Assembly (NCBI GenBank): GCA_963922205.1
Contig: CAWUHX010000167.1
Coordinates: forward strand, 620,001 to 684,000
Length of the DNA: 64,000 nt
Direction: 5' to 3'
Origin: Romanomermis culicivorax
Lineage: Eukaryota > Nematoda > Enoplea > Mermithida > Mermithidae
The position numbers and the translations under genes are program-made. Numbering within the stretch: the stretch's first letter is position 1; each line of letters begins with the position of its first letter. The notes under the pieces were generated by a model. That model saw nothing but the letters and a program-made list of their open reading frames with translations. It was not told where the DNA came from and did no database searches. Of the stretch, positions 34,301 to 43,013 are shown in pieces.

Positions 34301-37300
34301 TAGCTTAACTGATACACACAAAACATATCGGGAAAGTTAAGCTGCAGCTGAGCTGCACCTTAATGACGACGTAATAACATAGAAGTTAAGCTATAGCTCA
34401 GCTGCAGTTCAGCTGGAGCTTAAGTCTCTTTGATGAAACTGGCCCCAGTTCTTTGAAGTGAACCTTATTTTTATAGTTCATTCACCGATAACATGGCGTC
34501 GATTTCAGCACCACACTGAATCAACATTTCGGCACAACGGACGGCTTTTTGGTGATCGGCAGATCGGGCCGCCACGTGCAAGGGTGTTTCGGTCTGGGCA
34601 CCACCTCGTACGGTGACATCGGCCCCATAGCTCAGCAAAGTTTCGGTCAAAATTTCGTTACTAGTCTCTACAGCTATGTGCAAGGCTGTATAACTTTCCT
34701 GGAAAAATATTTACAGAGACGTGACCAAACAACAAAAAGATTTCAAGTGCAAAAGTTGCCGAGAATATGGATACGGCCTTCAGAGTACGTGAAGAATTCA
34801 TTGGCGTTGTGACTTTGGGGGTTTTCACCCCGCCCAGAACGTGACTTTTACAGATGATTAGGAATTTTTCCTTTTCAACACTCAATAAGTTGGGTATCAA
34901 TTTTTAAATCTAGCTGAGATCTATACATACAAAAACACGATTTAAAATGGTGTATCTTTCCATTTTTTTCGGTGCTATGGGGGTTGTAGTTCGACGAAAA
35001 TTTGTTAGCCTCTCGCAGATTTTGCTTCCTGCCGATTTAGGATGCCAAGGCATCCATACAGAAATGATCGGTATCAGACTTTTTTCTTAAATGATCCTAA
35101 AAAATGAAACCGGGTTAAACTACACCTAAGTTTTTGAAGATTCGATGAATATCTTAACTTTGATGAAAATCTAATTGACCACCCGCTTTTTTGCTGCTGA
35201 TCGATGCTTACTTGCTTCTTCCTCATTCACCAATGTCCATGATCGAATCACGATGAAATGAAAATTCAAGTTATAGGATAATTTTGGATCATTCCCCATG
35301 ACGATCTCATGATTCCAAAGGATGTCAAGTGCAGTATCGAAATTTTGAAAAAGACTACAGTAACTTGATATATTTCAAAATTTGAATGCATCAATTTAAG
35401 GCAAACGATAAGTGTTGTCAAAAAAAATGAGTTCAGATTTGGGTTTATATCTAATAAATTCACAAACAATTTTTATCTGTTGATGATACCGGGTTCTTAT
35501 TTTTTTGTCACAATTATTGCGGCACATTTCTTTTTTAGATTCACTCCAGACATCAAGGCACTTTCGTATTGCGTATCATCAAGCTGACTAGCGATATAAT
35601 CAATTCCAATCCACTCAAATGATGCGAAAAAGTTGTGAACCGGAATTCGGAAAATCATTCCACATTCTGATTCAGACACACTTGTTGCTTTTTATATGAT
35701 TTGCACTATCTTAGATACTCAAAAAAGCATGATAATTTTGTATTATGTGCCGTACTTACTTTAGTTTTACAGTCTACATTGGCACCTTTCTTTAGCAAAG
35801 CTTTCACAACTGACGTATGCCCTATGGCAGCAGCCACGTGTAGACCCTGGGCGCCGGTCTGACAAATATATACAATACTAAATAAACATAATGTCGCTAT
35901 TTGAACACAGTAAGCTATAAAGCTGTTCACCTTATTGAGAAGATTCAACGGGACGCCCCGTTTTAGGAGTGCTTGGACCACATCACCGTGACCGAATTTG
36001 GACGCAATGTGTATCAAAGTGCTGCCGTCCTAAAATATAGAGAATGAGGATCGGTGTGGGATGACAAAGCATCGCTAGCGGAAGTGTCAACACCAGGGCA
36101 ACGTCACCTGCGTCCTGGACGAAAGAGGTGCCTTAAATTTATCGGCCAAAGTTTCGATCATAGTAGTGTGACCCATTTCGGCGGCGATGTGCAATGGACT
36201 CTTGTGATTCTGTAAAAAACACATTAGAACAGCACTCAAATTTGCAGCGCCAGCAAAATTTGTGCCACTTTATCGACTATATTGGGATCGGCATTCACTG
36301 AATACAATAAATTGACGGCTTCAATGAAATTGGTTTCGACGGCCAAGTACAAGGCGGTTTTTCCAGAATCCTGAAAAAAACTTGAGACGGTTATGCTTTA
36401 TGATTACGTTGCCCTTTACGGTTTTACATTTTGGGCATCGATAACAGCACCGTGATCGATCACAAGTTTCAGAATCTCCAAATTCTTGGCCTTGATAGTT
36501 ACATGCAGCACTGTATCACCACTATCCTGCATATTTAGAAGAAAAATGCACTTACTCGGAACATTTCGATTCCAATTTACTCACCTTCCTCCGAAGCTTC
36601 GTTTGCTCTTCACCCCATTGAGACAAAAGTTCTTGGCAAACTCCCAAATATCGTTTTTCGCATGCTAGCATCAACGGCGACACGCCATACTGTAGATTGA
36701 AATAGCTAGGGGTTAAAATATCTTGCGAGAAAAACACGTACTAACTTTATCCTGCACCAATCTGGATTCTGGAGTATATTTCAAAAGAAGGGGAACAATA
36801 GCAATGGCATAGGACATCGGACGTCCAATAGCCAGATGCAAAGGTAGGTTGTTCGTCTCCTGAAAAATGTATTTGACAATGAACAAAATCCTTATAGAAT
36901 GCGGAGAAAAATTTATCCTGATCGCAAAAATTATTAGTCCGGCTTCATCAGAAGAACAGGCTGTTGCTGAGCTACAGCTTAAGCTGCGACATAGTTATAT
37001 ACTACTTTATTAGAAAATGCCCCGATGGGGCAGAAAACAGAAGAATATGCTTGCTTGGATAGTTGCCATGCTAGAAAAAGAAGTGGTCAAGATTTTTGAG
37101 AACTTGGGTTAAAGTTTGAAAAAATTCACTTTCGTTATATTGGATTTTCATTTTTTCTCAAAAAAAATTTTCCATGTCTGTGAAAAAAGTATATTCTGCA
37201 GCATCCTGCATTTTTTCCTTCCCCTGACATCAACTACAGTAAAATTTTTCTATATGATAATTATATGCACATGACTTCAAACATTGAGATGGTTACAGTC

Positions 37301-40300
37301 TTGATGACATTCAAACTATACGAACATGAGATCAAACCGAGTCGCCTTTTTGCTCGAGAAAATCTTGAGCTAGACCCCTTTAGTGCAACTTGGCCTTGGT
37401 TACTCACGGAGTAAATTCCATACGATAAAATGAGTGAATAAAACATATGTTACACAATCGATTTAGTTCTAAGAAGATTTTGTGCTGTAGCCTTTTCTAA
37501 AAAAATGAGTGGGGTTTCATGTGTCACTTTCCCAGAGTTGATTCCTGTTTTATTGACACTAAAGTTAGAAAAAAGGCTCAACGCGGTCAGCAGCACATAT
37601 GTGTGATGGAGGACTTGGGCGGCACAAACTACCACAAGGGTTTTGAAACTGGAAAATTTTTTATGAAAAGAAATTTTTTGGCCAACTTTTTTTTTGTCTT
37701 AAAAACGCCAAAAAACCAAAGTCCACCCCTGTAGCCTCCTCAAAATTTCGGAGATGCACATGTTTTATTGGAAAGTGTGTTGATGCAGTCAGCTGCAGAA
37801 TATATTTTATCACAGACATGGAAAATTTTTTTTGAGAAAGAAGGTAAATCCAATATAACGAAAGTGAATTTTTTCCAACTTTAACCCAAGTTCTCAAAAA
37901 TCTTTCCCACTTCTTTTTCTAGCTTGGCAACTATCCAACGAAGTATATTCTTCTTTTTTCTGCCCCATCGGGGCATTTTCTAATAAACTAGTCCATCTCT
38001 TTTTAGTGGGCCTCAGCCATGCACGAAAATCTTCGTGGAAGCACATTGAAGTTTTAAATTTGGTCATCTTCACATCAAAGACACAATAAAAAACAATCTT
38101 AAAGCTACGAATTCTCACTTTCGGTAAAAGCAAAAGATGTGTAAACTGCATAGAACTTAAAATACGTTGTAAACATAGTCTAAAAGGAGCATTTCCATTG
38201 AATTCCCCATGGTCAGAAACCTCTTCCCCAAAAATCGCATTGGTACACACACAATTTAATTTTGTGTGTAAAGTGATCGCATTCATTAAATTCCCCGTGG
38301 TCGAAAATGCCTTCAGCAAAAAATCACGAAAATACGCTTGTTTACACACTGGATATTTTTTTGTGTTAAGTGACCACATTCATTGAATTCCCCATGGTAC
38401 AAAACACCTTGCCACAAATTATGACGAAAATACGATTGTTCACACTCAAGATAATTTTTCGTGTAGAATGATAGCGTCCATTGAATTCCCAATGGTCGAT
38501 TACCCCTTCCTCCAAAAAGTTATGGGAGTACCTTCATTTACATTAATGATGATTCTTTGTGTAAAGTGACCGCACCCATTGAATTCGCTTTGGTCGAAAA
38601 CCCATAAACCAAAAATCATAATTACGCTACTGGTTCAATTGAAACTGCAAAAAATTCGGGCACCAATGGTGCAAAAATTAATTTTTTGAAGCCGTAATAT
38701 AACAAAAATTTCAACTTTCGCGGTTCCCGGGACTTTGGACAACCAAATAATTGAATGGAGGTCATGAATTAAAAAAAATAAAAAATCACATTTGAGATTG
38801 CACCCCCCCAAGATGCATAGGCTCAAGTATGGAGGTTGGACATGGCACACCCATTGCTGGACATAGTGGAACTGGGTGGCCTAAAAAGTGCTATCTTTGA
38901 AGGTTTTTGGAGCCCCACCGAGCACCACTTGCAGATAGAGGCGAAATAACAAAAGGCACCCCATAGTTTGCCCCTATGCCCGATATTATGCAAAAAACCC
39001 GAAGGTTCTAGCTCTCACCGTTTTGGCTACAGGAGAGGGGGACATGAAATTTGAGGGCCAAGTATATTATAGGTTGACGCTATCGCGCCACCTATGATGT
39101 TGTACCATTGTCGATAAGCAGCAGCTCAGCTGCAGCTTAATTCTCTCTGATGAAACCAGGCCGGTGTTACAGATTTGTTCATTCGTAAAAATCTTTTAGC
39201 ATTTCCGAAAACTTTCGACATCTTATCTGGAAACTATAGTCTATTTTTTGTAAAATGCTTGTAAATGGAAAAATGACAAAAAATAGCATTGCCGTCAAAA
39301 TCGTTTATGTAAAGCTTTTAAGGTAGATTTTTTTGCTGAAAAAATGCCGTATGCTCGCAAAAGATATAGCTTGACAGAAAATCCAAAAAATGTTAAATAT
39401 TAGCTTTTCAGTTTTATTATTTACATGCAGTTCTAGAAAAACGCACTATTAGCAGTGTTCCCTGAATCCTTTCGAACACCTAGCAAAAACTAGTCCTGCG
39501 TTTCCTTTGTCGTTATACGAAACAAGATATCATACTATATTATGTAAAATCTAACACGTTTCAGTTAAATTTGGTATTATGATATGCGGATGTGATAACC
39601 CACGAAGCTTAGTATGTCACATTCTCTGTTTCATGAAAATTAGGTGATGTATATCATTACTTCATTCCCTGTCAGGTGGTTATACGCGTGCATACCCCGA
39701 AATAAGATTTTCGAGTAATCTTTACGGAATACGGGAAGGGCCACTTGGAAAAAATCGTTACCACTTGAAAAAATTAGTTACCACTTGAAAAATTTGTTAC
39801 CTACTTGAAAAAATCGTTACTTTCGAACGTGATGCGTCGCAAAAATTTCACGATGCTTCGCACAAATTTCAAGCTGCATTGCAAAAAAATCAAGTTCGAC
39901 TTTCTTTTGAAGTGCATCGCATTTTCTTCGAGATAATCTTGAAAAAAATCAAGATGGCATCTTGAAAAGGATTAACGGAGGCGCATATCAAAGGATGAAA
40001 ATTTCTGAAACTAGCCAATCAACGGTGTTGCTCAGCCTCCTATATTTATATATATGGGAAACTCCTCAAAGTGGATTTCTGAGGTCACGACTTGATGACG
40101 GAGGGCGCCCTTCGTTATTACGGGGGTTGCCAAATGGCGGGGGGTATTTTGCGCGGGGAATCCGATGGACATATTGGTTTTTCATAAAAGTTTTTATTCA
40201 TCAAGGTTTTTCAGAAAAGCGTCAGAAATGCTTGTTTTTCACCCAAAATGCAGTAATTCTGGAAAATAATCGAAATTCTGGACTTTTTGGGCTGTTCTAA

Positions 40301-43013
40301 GGCAGTTCCGTACATGCTCAGTAACCTGACAAGGAAACGAAAATTGGATCCTTTTCCGAAATTAATGCATTTTGGACAGAAAACAAGCATTTTTAACGTT
40401 TTTCTAAATAATTTCGAAAAATAAAAATTTTCATGAAAACCAATATGTCCATCGGACTACCCGTGCAAAATAACCTCCGTCCATTGCAGCCGGTCGTGAC
40501 ATCTAAGGGCGCCCTCCTCTAGCAAGTTCTGACCTCAGAAATCCACGTTGAGGGTTACCGTGTATATAAACATAGGAGCACCTTTGATTAGCTAGTTTAA
40601 AAAATTTTCATCCTTTGATGTGCCGCCCATTTTGTCTTTTCTCAAGGTGGGATCTCGATTTTTTTCGAGATACCACTTTGATTTTCTAAAGATTATCTTG
40701 GAAAAGATGCGATGCACTTGAAAAAATTGCAAGGCACTTGAAAAGAAAGTCGAAAATCGAAAAATCTTGTTTTTTTTGCGATGCATCTTGAAATTTTTGC
40801 CAAACATCTCGAAAAAATGTTGTGCATCATGTTCGAAGGTAACGATTTTTTCAAGTGGTAACTAACGACTTTTTTAAAGTGACATTTCCCGTATTCCGTA
40901 AAAGCCCTGTCATACTTCACCGCGCGGCGCCGGTTGTCCTATTCATACTAACAGGTGGCGCCGCGCGGTGGCTTGTCATACTTCGCCGCGCGGTACCGCG
41001 CGGCGCCGTACGGCGCCGCTTTTTTACTTTTGGATTTTGCTCTTCTCAAAAAATGTGTATTGGTTTAGTTGAAACCTGATGGGGCGCGCTCGGCGCCGCA
41101 AAAATTACAAAAACCTATTCATACTTCAAAAGCGGTACCGCGCGGCGCCGCGCGGCGCCGGCTGGCGCCGCTTTTTAGTATGCATAGAACAACCGGCGCC
41201 CCGCGCGGTGAGGTATGACAGGGCCTTAAGTCTTTGATTATCTTTCTATAAAGATAGGATTCTACTTACCGGTAGGGCAACTTTCGCCGAAACATTTTTC
41301 GTTATCAAAAAGCGGATAATCTCTTTACCGCCGAACATGCTTGCTATGTGTAACAAGTTTTTACCGTCCTAAATCAATATACATAGGGGAGAACAAATTT
41401 AGGCTAAAAATCTGTGCATATCATCATTAAAAAACAGTTTGGTCCATTGATGTTAGCAAAGATAGCATAGTCAAAGAAAAGTCGATGATGTTATTCGCAA
41501 ATAGGTTCCAGCTTAAACGACTGCAATCGCGTAAATGTAAAATATTTTCATTTTTTGTCTTCGAGCTCAAAATTAATATGTGGTAGCTTCAAGATTCGCA
41601 CACTGTTCATCTGAGCTTGATTCGAAAAAAGATTCGTGCAATTTCGCTATAGTTCATTTTTCCAGATGAGCTTCGGCGAAGCAGAGGGATGTTCGGGAAA
41701 ATGAAAAATTGCGTTCTAGTCCAATATATTTTTCAGCAAGTTGACTGTAGCAACATACGGAAAATTTCCACGTGCGACATTAGATAAAATCGCAGACATT
41801 TTACTTTCTTTTCAACATTTTTCAAAATTAATAGGAAAATTTTCAAAATGACAAAAATTTTGGAAATAGAGAAATTCTTGCTGCCATAGTCTATAGAACG
41901 ATTGAATAGAGTTGGGTAAAAAGTTCTCGATTTTATTCCTAGATAGTCATTCGAGTCAAGTCACTTACAGATGAGATTGTGTGGATGAGTTGTGATAGTA
42001 AAAATCGACTTCAGTCACCTATAACAGTTATGCATATTAAATTTTAACAAAGATGGCTACACTGTCCTGGTAAATCGGGCTCCCTTTGTAGGTTACATTG
42101 ATCTTCTCTATGAGCCCACTTTCGAGGTCATCAAAGAAAGCTTCATGACAAGAGCACTACTGTTTAGTGTTCAAATTCATGCTGATGTTAAGCTACAGCC
42201 AGACTTTGTGCAAAAATTCCCAATGCAGAGACCTTGAAGCAGGCAACAGGCAATCCGTTTGAAAACTCCCAAAGGTGTCTCCAGCCTCTTCCATGCATGT
42301 TGCCGATTTCACAAAAGTGGTGTTATTCTTTTTCTATGACTTTTTAACATCCTCTTTTGATCACACATTTTACTTTGGTTTTTTCTTCCAAATCAGCTCC
42401 CAGTTGAACCAACTGAGCTGCGATAGCGACCTGATTCGATTTAACCGCGTGCATTAGCGGTGTGAAACCGTCCTGTAAAAATTTCGTCTGCGGAAACCCT
42501 GTCTACCACATAAAAAACCTTTGATCTTACGCCGTCAGTCATACTCAGATTGATTTCACCGGCGTTTTCCGATTTTAAAATGTTCGAAATTTCGATCCAG
42601 TTGTTCCTTTGGCAGTACTCCAATAATTTATTGGCCAAGTCTGAGGCTGCGGAGAGTACGAGTCAACAAGGTGTCTGAGAAATTCAAATTTGGATTCGAT
42701 TGTTCAGTGCTCACTTTCGAACTCCGTTGTTGTCCTCCGACGATTTTTGTATGGAACGTTGGGCAAGGAATAAGACTTGCCCTTTTTTGGGTGTTCGGTG
42801 AACATGTGATCGGGAGCTTTGGACCAGCCGGTTTCTTCTTCCATTGTTTTATTAAAAAGTCTTCTCAATTCTGGTTGTTTTCGAATATGCACTAAACTTT
42901 TATACACTTTGAAACTTGATACTACATTTAGAATATGTCGGAAAAATTGGTAAGTGCCATTAATAACGTCCCAGTCTGATAACCGTGTCCCATGTACGAT
43001 AGACTCCCAGGCC
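13154..43013 (-). CDS. TRPN (NompC/TRP-4) mechanosensory channel, copy A, 29 exons
   Basis: Pore-forming cation channel gated through a long ankyrin spring; in fly and worm this family serves touch, proprioception and hearing. Exons, 5' to 3' (numbers match copy B; copy A has an extra upstream exon 0): 0 42715-43013; 1 42531-42646; 2 42374-42472; 3 41270-41368; 4 36746-36859; 5 36585-36689; 6 36428-36526; 7 36269-36370; 8 36108-36209; 9 35931-36029; 10 35760-35858; 11 34486-34698; 12 32848-32955; 13 32667-32798; 14 32504-32617; 15 32337-32447; 16 32185-32283; 17 31914-32114; 18 30515-30715; 19 30353-30457; 20 30193-30297; 21 30048-30143; 22 29849-29992; 23 29682-29789; 24 27324-27521; 25 27063-27269; 26 22669-23935; 27 13312-13371; 28 13154-13257. 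Exons 2-25 are phase 0, encode ankyrin repeats and share order with copy B. About 1.6 thousand residues in total, the usual TRPN size. The start lies in or before exon 0. Oddities are exon 21's acceptor, fused exon 26 and a 9.3-kb last-but-one intron. The donor of exon 7 (GTGGCA) is weak and exon 12 has an alternative donor nine bases earlier. Confidence 0.88.
13585..14238 (+). pseudogene. LINE apurinic/apyrimidinic endonuclease domain
   Basis: The frame shows the endonuclease signatures [30 protein letters not shown] and a terminal SSRIDRIY, the catalytic set of LINE endonucleases. The first part of the domain is weak: an N-terminal strand resembling FNLNVSN can be seen just upstream near 13530. 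A frame shift near 14200 moves the coding into the next frame, which runs from about 14099 to 14623. Confidence 0.85.
14657..15892 (+). pseudogene. LINE reverse transcriptase domain
   Basis: Copies the element's RNA at a nicked target. Visible RT blocks: [60 protein letters not shown] and the catalytic YADD. The SAFD block keeps the first catalytic aspartate. The frame is interrupted upstream by a shift near 14620 (residues reading [16 protein letters not shown] lie in another frame) and ends at TGA 15890-15892, where related elements continue. Confidence 0.92.
15935..16951 (+). pseudogene. LINE C-terminal region with CCHC-like motif
   Basis: Continues the reverse-transcriptase frame beyond the nonsense codon: an [11 protein letters not shown] segment, then the thumb-like region, then [20 protein letters not shown] ending TCPRVSEIW, a C-x2-C...H-x4-C arrangement found near the C terminus of many LINE proteins. 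Stop at 16949-16951. Low-complexity T/A sequence and the 3' end of the element follow. Confidence 0.85.
17336..20036. other. TRPN copy A intron 26, repeat fragments
   Basis: No coding region recognised. Holds an A-rich stretch at 17450-17485, a TAGTCTG-family MITE at 18426-18667 and a fragment of its end near 18835. Near 19470-19495, CGTGGCGCATGCGGCGTTTGG resembles the complement of the 18-bp minisatellite unit at 21611-22445. The remainder is ordinary AT-rich sequence. Confidence 0.5.
18426..18667. mobile_element. MITE, TAGTCTGTTTTT family (copy 3)
   Basis: Begins TAGTCTGTTTTTCTTCAAAT and ends with CATTTTATAAAAAACAGAAT, imperfect inverted ends like the copy at 5773-6020. It has similar length (242 against 248 bases) and the shared motif AATAATGACAGTAGAAAGCA. 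No coding capacity. Confidence 0.7.
20037..21052. mobile_element. Fold-back element with TTTCAGCCACCATCTCG arms
   Basis: The left arm (about 20037-20160) carries tandem copies of a unit close to TTTCAGCCACCATCTCG. The right arm (about 20937-21052) has the same units inverted, e.g. CGAGATGGTGGTCGAAATG. Outer parts also match (GCCACCAAATTTAATTATGT against the complement of the right end). The spacer contains a long pyrimidine-rich tract (20230-20640) and some unique sequence. Same plan as the elements at 1320 and 24648. Confidence 0.75.
20230..20640 (+). repeat. Pyrimidine-rich tract
   Basis: About 400 bases of strongly T/C-biased sequence (TTTTTCTTCTTATTCTCTAT and similar) in the spacer of the fold-back. 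It produces hydrophobic phenylalanine- and serine-rich open frames on the plus strand that are artefacts of composition. It may be a decayed form of a (TTTTC)n array such as the one at 57866-58855. Confidence 0.75.
21390..21604 (+). repeat. Pyrimidine-rich tract next to the minisatellite
   Basis: T/C-rich sequence running directly into the 18-bp minisatellite. Open frames starting here and running into the array look like signal-peptide proteins but only reflect composition. Confidence 0.7.
21611..22445 (+). repeat. 18-bp minisatellite, about 46 copies
   Basis: Tandem CCTCATGCGCCACAAACG, with the third base and the codon-like CAT/AAT/CAC positions varying. Because 18 is divisible by three and the unit has no stop in several frames, open frames of 258-383 codons run through it on both strands; none has a plausible gene context. 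It lies in the 9.3-kb intron of TRPN copy A, 224 bases past the exon 26 donor in transcript order. Confidence 0.95.
22669..23935 (-). CDS. TRPN copy A exon 26: linker, six-helix pore and TRP box in one exon
   Basis: One uninterrupted exon of 1267 bases covers what copy B spreads over exons 26-29. It starts after TTTCAG at [11 protein letters not shown] and runs through the pre-S1 helix ([17 protein letters not shown]), S1 ([17 protein letters not shown]), S2 ([15 protein letters not shown]) and S3. It continues with S4, the S4-S5 motif [18 protein letters not shown]5, pore helix [16 protein letters not shown]6 ([15 protein letters not shown]) and the TRP box [12 protein letters not shown]. 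It ends at donor GGTTAG, one base into a glycine codon, exactly where copy B has its donor. The linker before S1 is less conserved than in copy B. Confidence 0.92.
24648..26237. mobile_element. Fold-back element with TGTCCCGTTACTCCAAG arms
   Basis: The left arm (24648-24925) has repeated TGTCCCGTTACTCCAAG and CATTACCCCAAGAATGCTAT units. The right arm (about 26095-26237) has them inverted (GGAGTAACGGGACACTTGAG). Outer ends match: TTGTGTACCTTCACTCC against TTGTGTTCCGTTACCTC in complement. The spacer carries AT-rich sequence, a 15-bp degenerate tandem (25765-25880) and a pyrimidine tract (25870-26065). Located in intron 25 of TRPN copy A. Confidence 0.75.
25765..25880 (+). repeat. Degenerate 15-bp tandem repeat
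   Basis: Units such as GGCTATTTCAGTGTC, GGCTACTCTAGTACC and GGCTGTTTTGGCTCC follow each other in 15-base steps; GGCGCC-containing variants precede them. The 186-codon open frame that covers the stretch has no recognisable domain. Confidence 0.6.
27063..27521 (-). CDS. TRPN copy A exons 24 and 25, last ankyrin repeats
   Basis: Exon 24 (27324-27521, 66 codons) contains [20 protein letters not shown] and [20 protein letters not shown]. Exon 25 (27063-27269, 69 codons) contains [20 protein letters not shown] and a final degenerate repeat ending LLLKDKE. Lengths are identical to exons 24 and 25 of copy B. In fly NompC the same repeats directly precede the linker helix domain. Confidence 0.92.
27779..28371. 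mobile_element. MITE-like element, GAACTGTCACTTTTCGC ends
   Basis: Left GAACTGTCACTTTTCGCTCA and right GATAAGTGACAGTGAACC form imperfect inverted ends. The interior is filled with variants of CGCTCATCGC, GCGATATCGCGC and CGCGCGAAGCGAG. About 590 bases, in intron 23 of TRPN copy A. No coding capacity. Confidence 0.6.
28372..29681. other. TRPN copy A intron 23, no further feature
   Basis: The rest of the intron between exons 23 and 24. Open frames of 111 codons (28504-28839, minus) and 79 codons (29272-29511, plus) have no ankyrin or other domain signature. Confidence 0.5.
30048..30143 (-). CDS. TRPN copy A exon 21 with a defective acceptor
   Basis: Encodes 32 residues beginning [17 protein letters not shown], homologous to copy B exon 21 (TGMTPLQLAAKNGHTAL). 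Frame and phase 0 require splicing directly before GAT at 30143, but the preceding bases (transcript sense) are GTTTTTAT instead of an AG acceptor. The nearest AG, six bases further upstream, would put the exon in a frame with an immediate stop. The donor, AAG before GTAGCT at 30047, is normal. Confidence 0.7.
30716..31913. other. TRPN copy A intron 17
   Basis: About 1.2 kb between ankyrin exons 17 and 18. No coding region, transposon end or tandem array was recognised. Confidence 0.5.
32956..34197. other. TRPN copy A intron 11, 3' part
   Basis: No exon recognised. Near 33404 the text TTCATTTTCAAATGAGCTCC resembles the end of the element at 53432-53641; the rest is unremarkable AT-rich sequence. 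Confidence 0.45.
34198..34445. mobile_element. MITE, GGGCCGGTTTCAT family (best-preserved copy)
   Basis: Inverted ends GGGCCGGTTTCATAAAAGAG and TCTTTGATGAAACTGGCCCC, 248 bases. The interior alternates CAGCTGAGCTGCAGC-type palindromes with the pair ACACAAAACATATCGGGAAA and its relatives. Lies 40 bases past the end of exon 11 of TRPN copy A, in intron 11. Confidence 0.85.
36940..37000. mobile_element. Truncated MITE, GGGCCGGTTTCAT family
   Basis: TTAGTCCGGCTTCATCAGAA followed by GCTGAGCTACAGCTTAAGCT matches one end of the family; the remainder is missing. The fold-back at 37005 starts where the homology stops. Confidence 0.5.
37005..37993. mobile_element. 1-kb fold-back element with TTATTAGAAAATGCCCCGAT ends
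   Basis: About 200-base arms: 37005-37208 pairs with the complement of 37790-37993, e.g. TGCCCCGATGGGGCAGAAAA with TTTCTGCCCCATCGGGGCA, and CATGTCTGTGAAAAAAG with its diverged complement near 37810. The palindrome TGCCCCGATGGGGCA is present in each arm. No transposase frame. Located in intron 3 of TRPN copy A. Confidence 0.8.
38190..38600 (+). repeat. 98-bp tandem repeat, about four copies
   Basis: The anchor CATTGAATTCCCCATGGTC recurs at about 38196, 38284, 38381, 38479 and 38577, spaced 88, 97, 98 and 98 bases. Units also share GAAAATACGATTGTTCACAC and TTTGTGTAAAGTGACCGCA. In intron 3 of TRPN copy A. No coding potential. Confidence 0.8.
39100..39163. mobile_element. Truncated MITE, GGGCCGGTTTCAT family
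   Basis: Contains GTACCATTGTCGATAAGCAG, CAGCTCAGCTGCAGCTTAAT and the end CTCTCTGATGAAACCAGGCC; only one terminus is present. Confidence 0.6.
39721..40904. mobile_element. 1.2-kb fold-back element with 18-bp tandem ends
   Basis: Arms of about 550 bases (39721-40275 and 40345-40904) in reverse complement. The outermost part, TTTACGGAATACGGGAA, pairs with TTCCCGTATTCCGTAAAA. Next come repeats of GTTACCACTTGAAAAAAT in the left arm, and further pairs such as AAAGGATGAAAATTTCTGAA with its complement near 40610. A short unique spacer separates the arms. It lies in intron 3 of TRPN copy A. No transposase-like frame. Confidence 0.85.
40905..41228. mobile_element. GC-rich MITE, GCCCTGTCATACTTC ends
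   Basis: A 324-bp element whose ends GCCCTGTCATACTTCACCGC and GCGGTGAGGTATGACAGGGC are inverted repeats of about 55 bases, rich in GGCGCCGCGCGGC. The strong local GC content contrasts with the AT-rich surroundings. It directly abuts the fold-back ending at 40904. A half copy lies at 2279-2352. Confidence 0.85.
41400..42373. other. TRPN copy A intron 2
   Basis: About 1 kb between exons 2 and 3. Near 41657 there is a fragment resembling the repeat at 53432 (CATTTTTCCAGATGAGCTTCG). Nothing else recognised. Confidence 0.45.
42531..43013 (-). CDS. TRPN copy A N-terminal exons 0 and 1
   Basis: Exon 1 (42531-42646) encodes [20 protein letters not shown] up to LSMTDG, the short segment before the first ankyrin repeat; copy B has the matching LSLTDE. 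Exon 0 (42715 to about 43013) joins in phase 1 and reads [19 protein letters not shown], then [20 protein letters not shown] and a polar stretch with FEHPKKG-like residues. Its 5' boundary is weak (GGTAAAG) and no start codon precedes it, so further exons or a transcription start should lie in 43014-44222. Confidence 0.6.
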
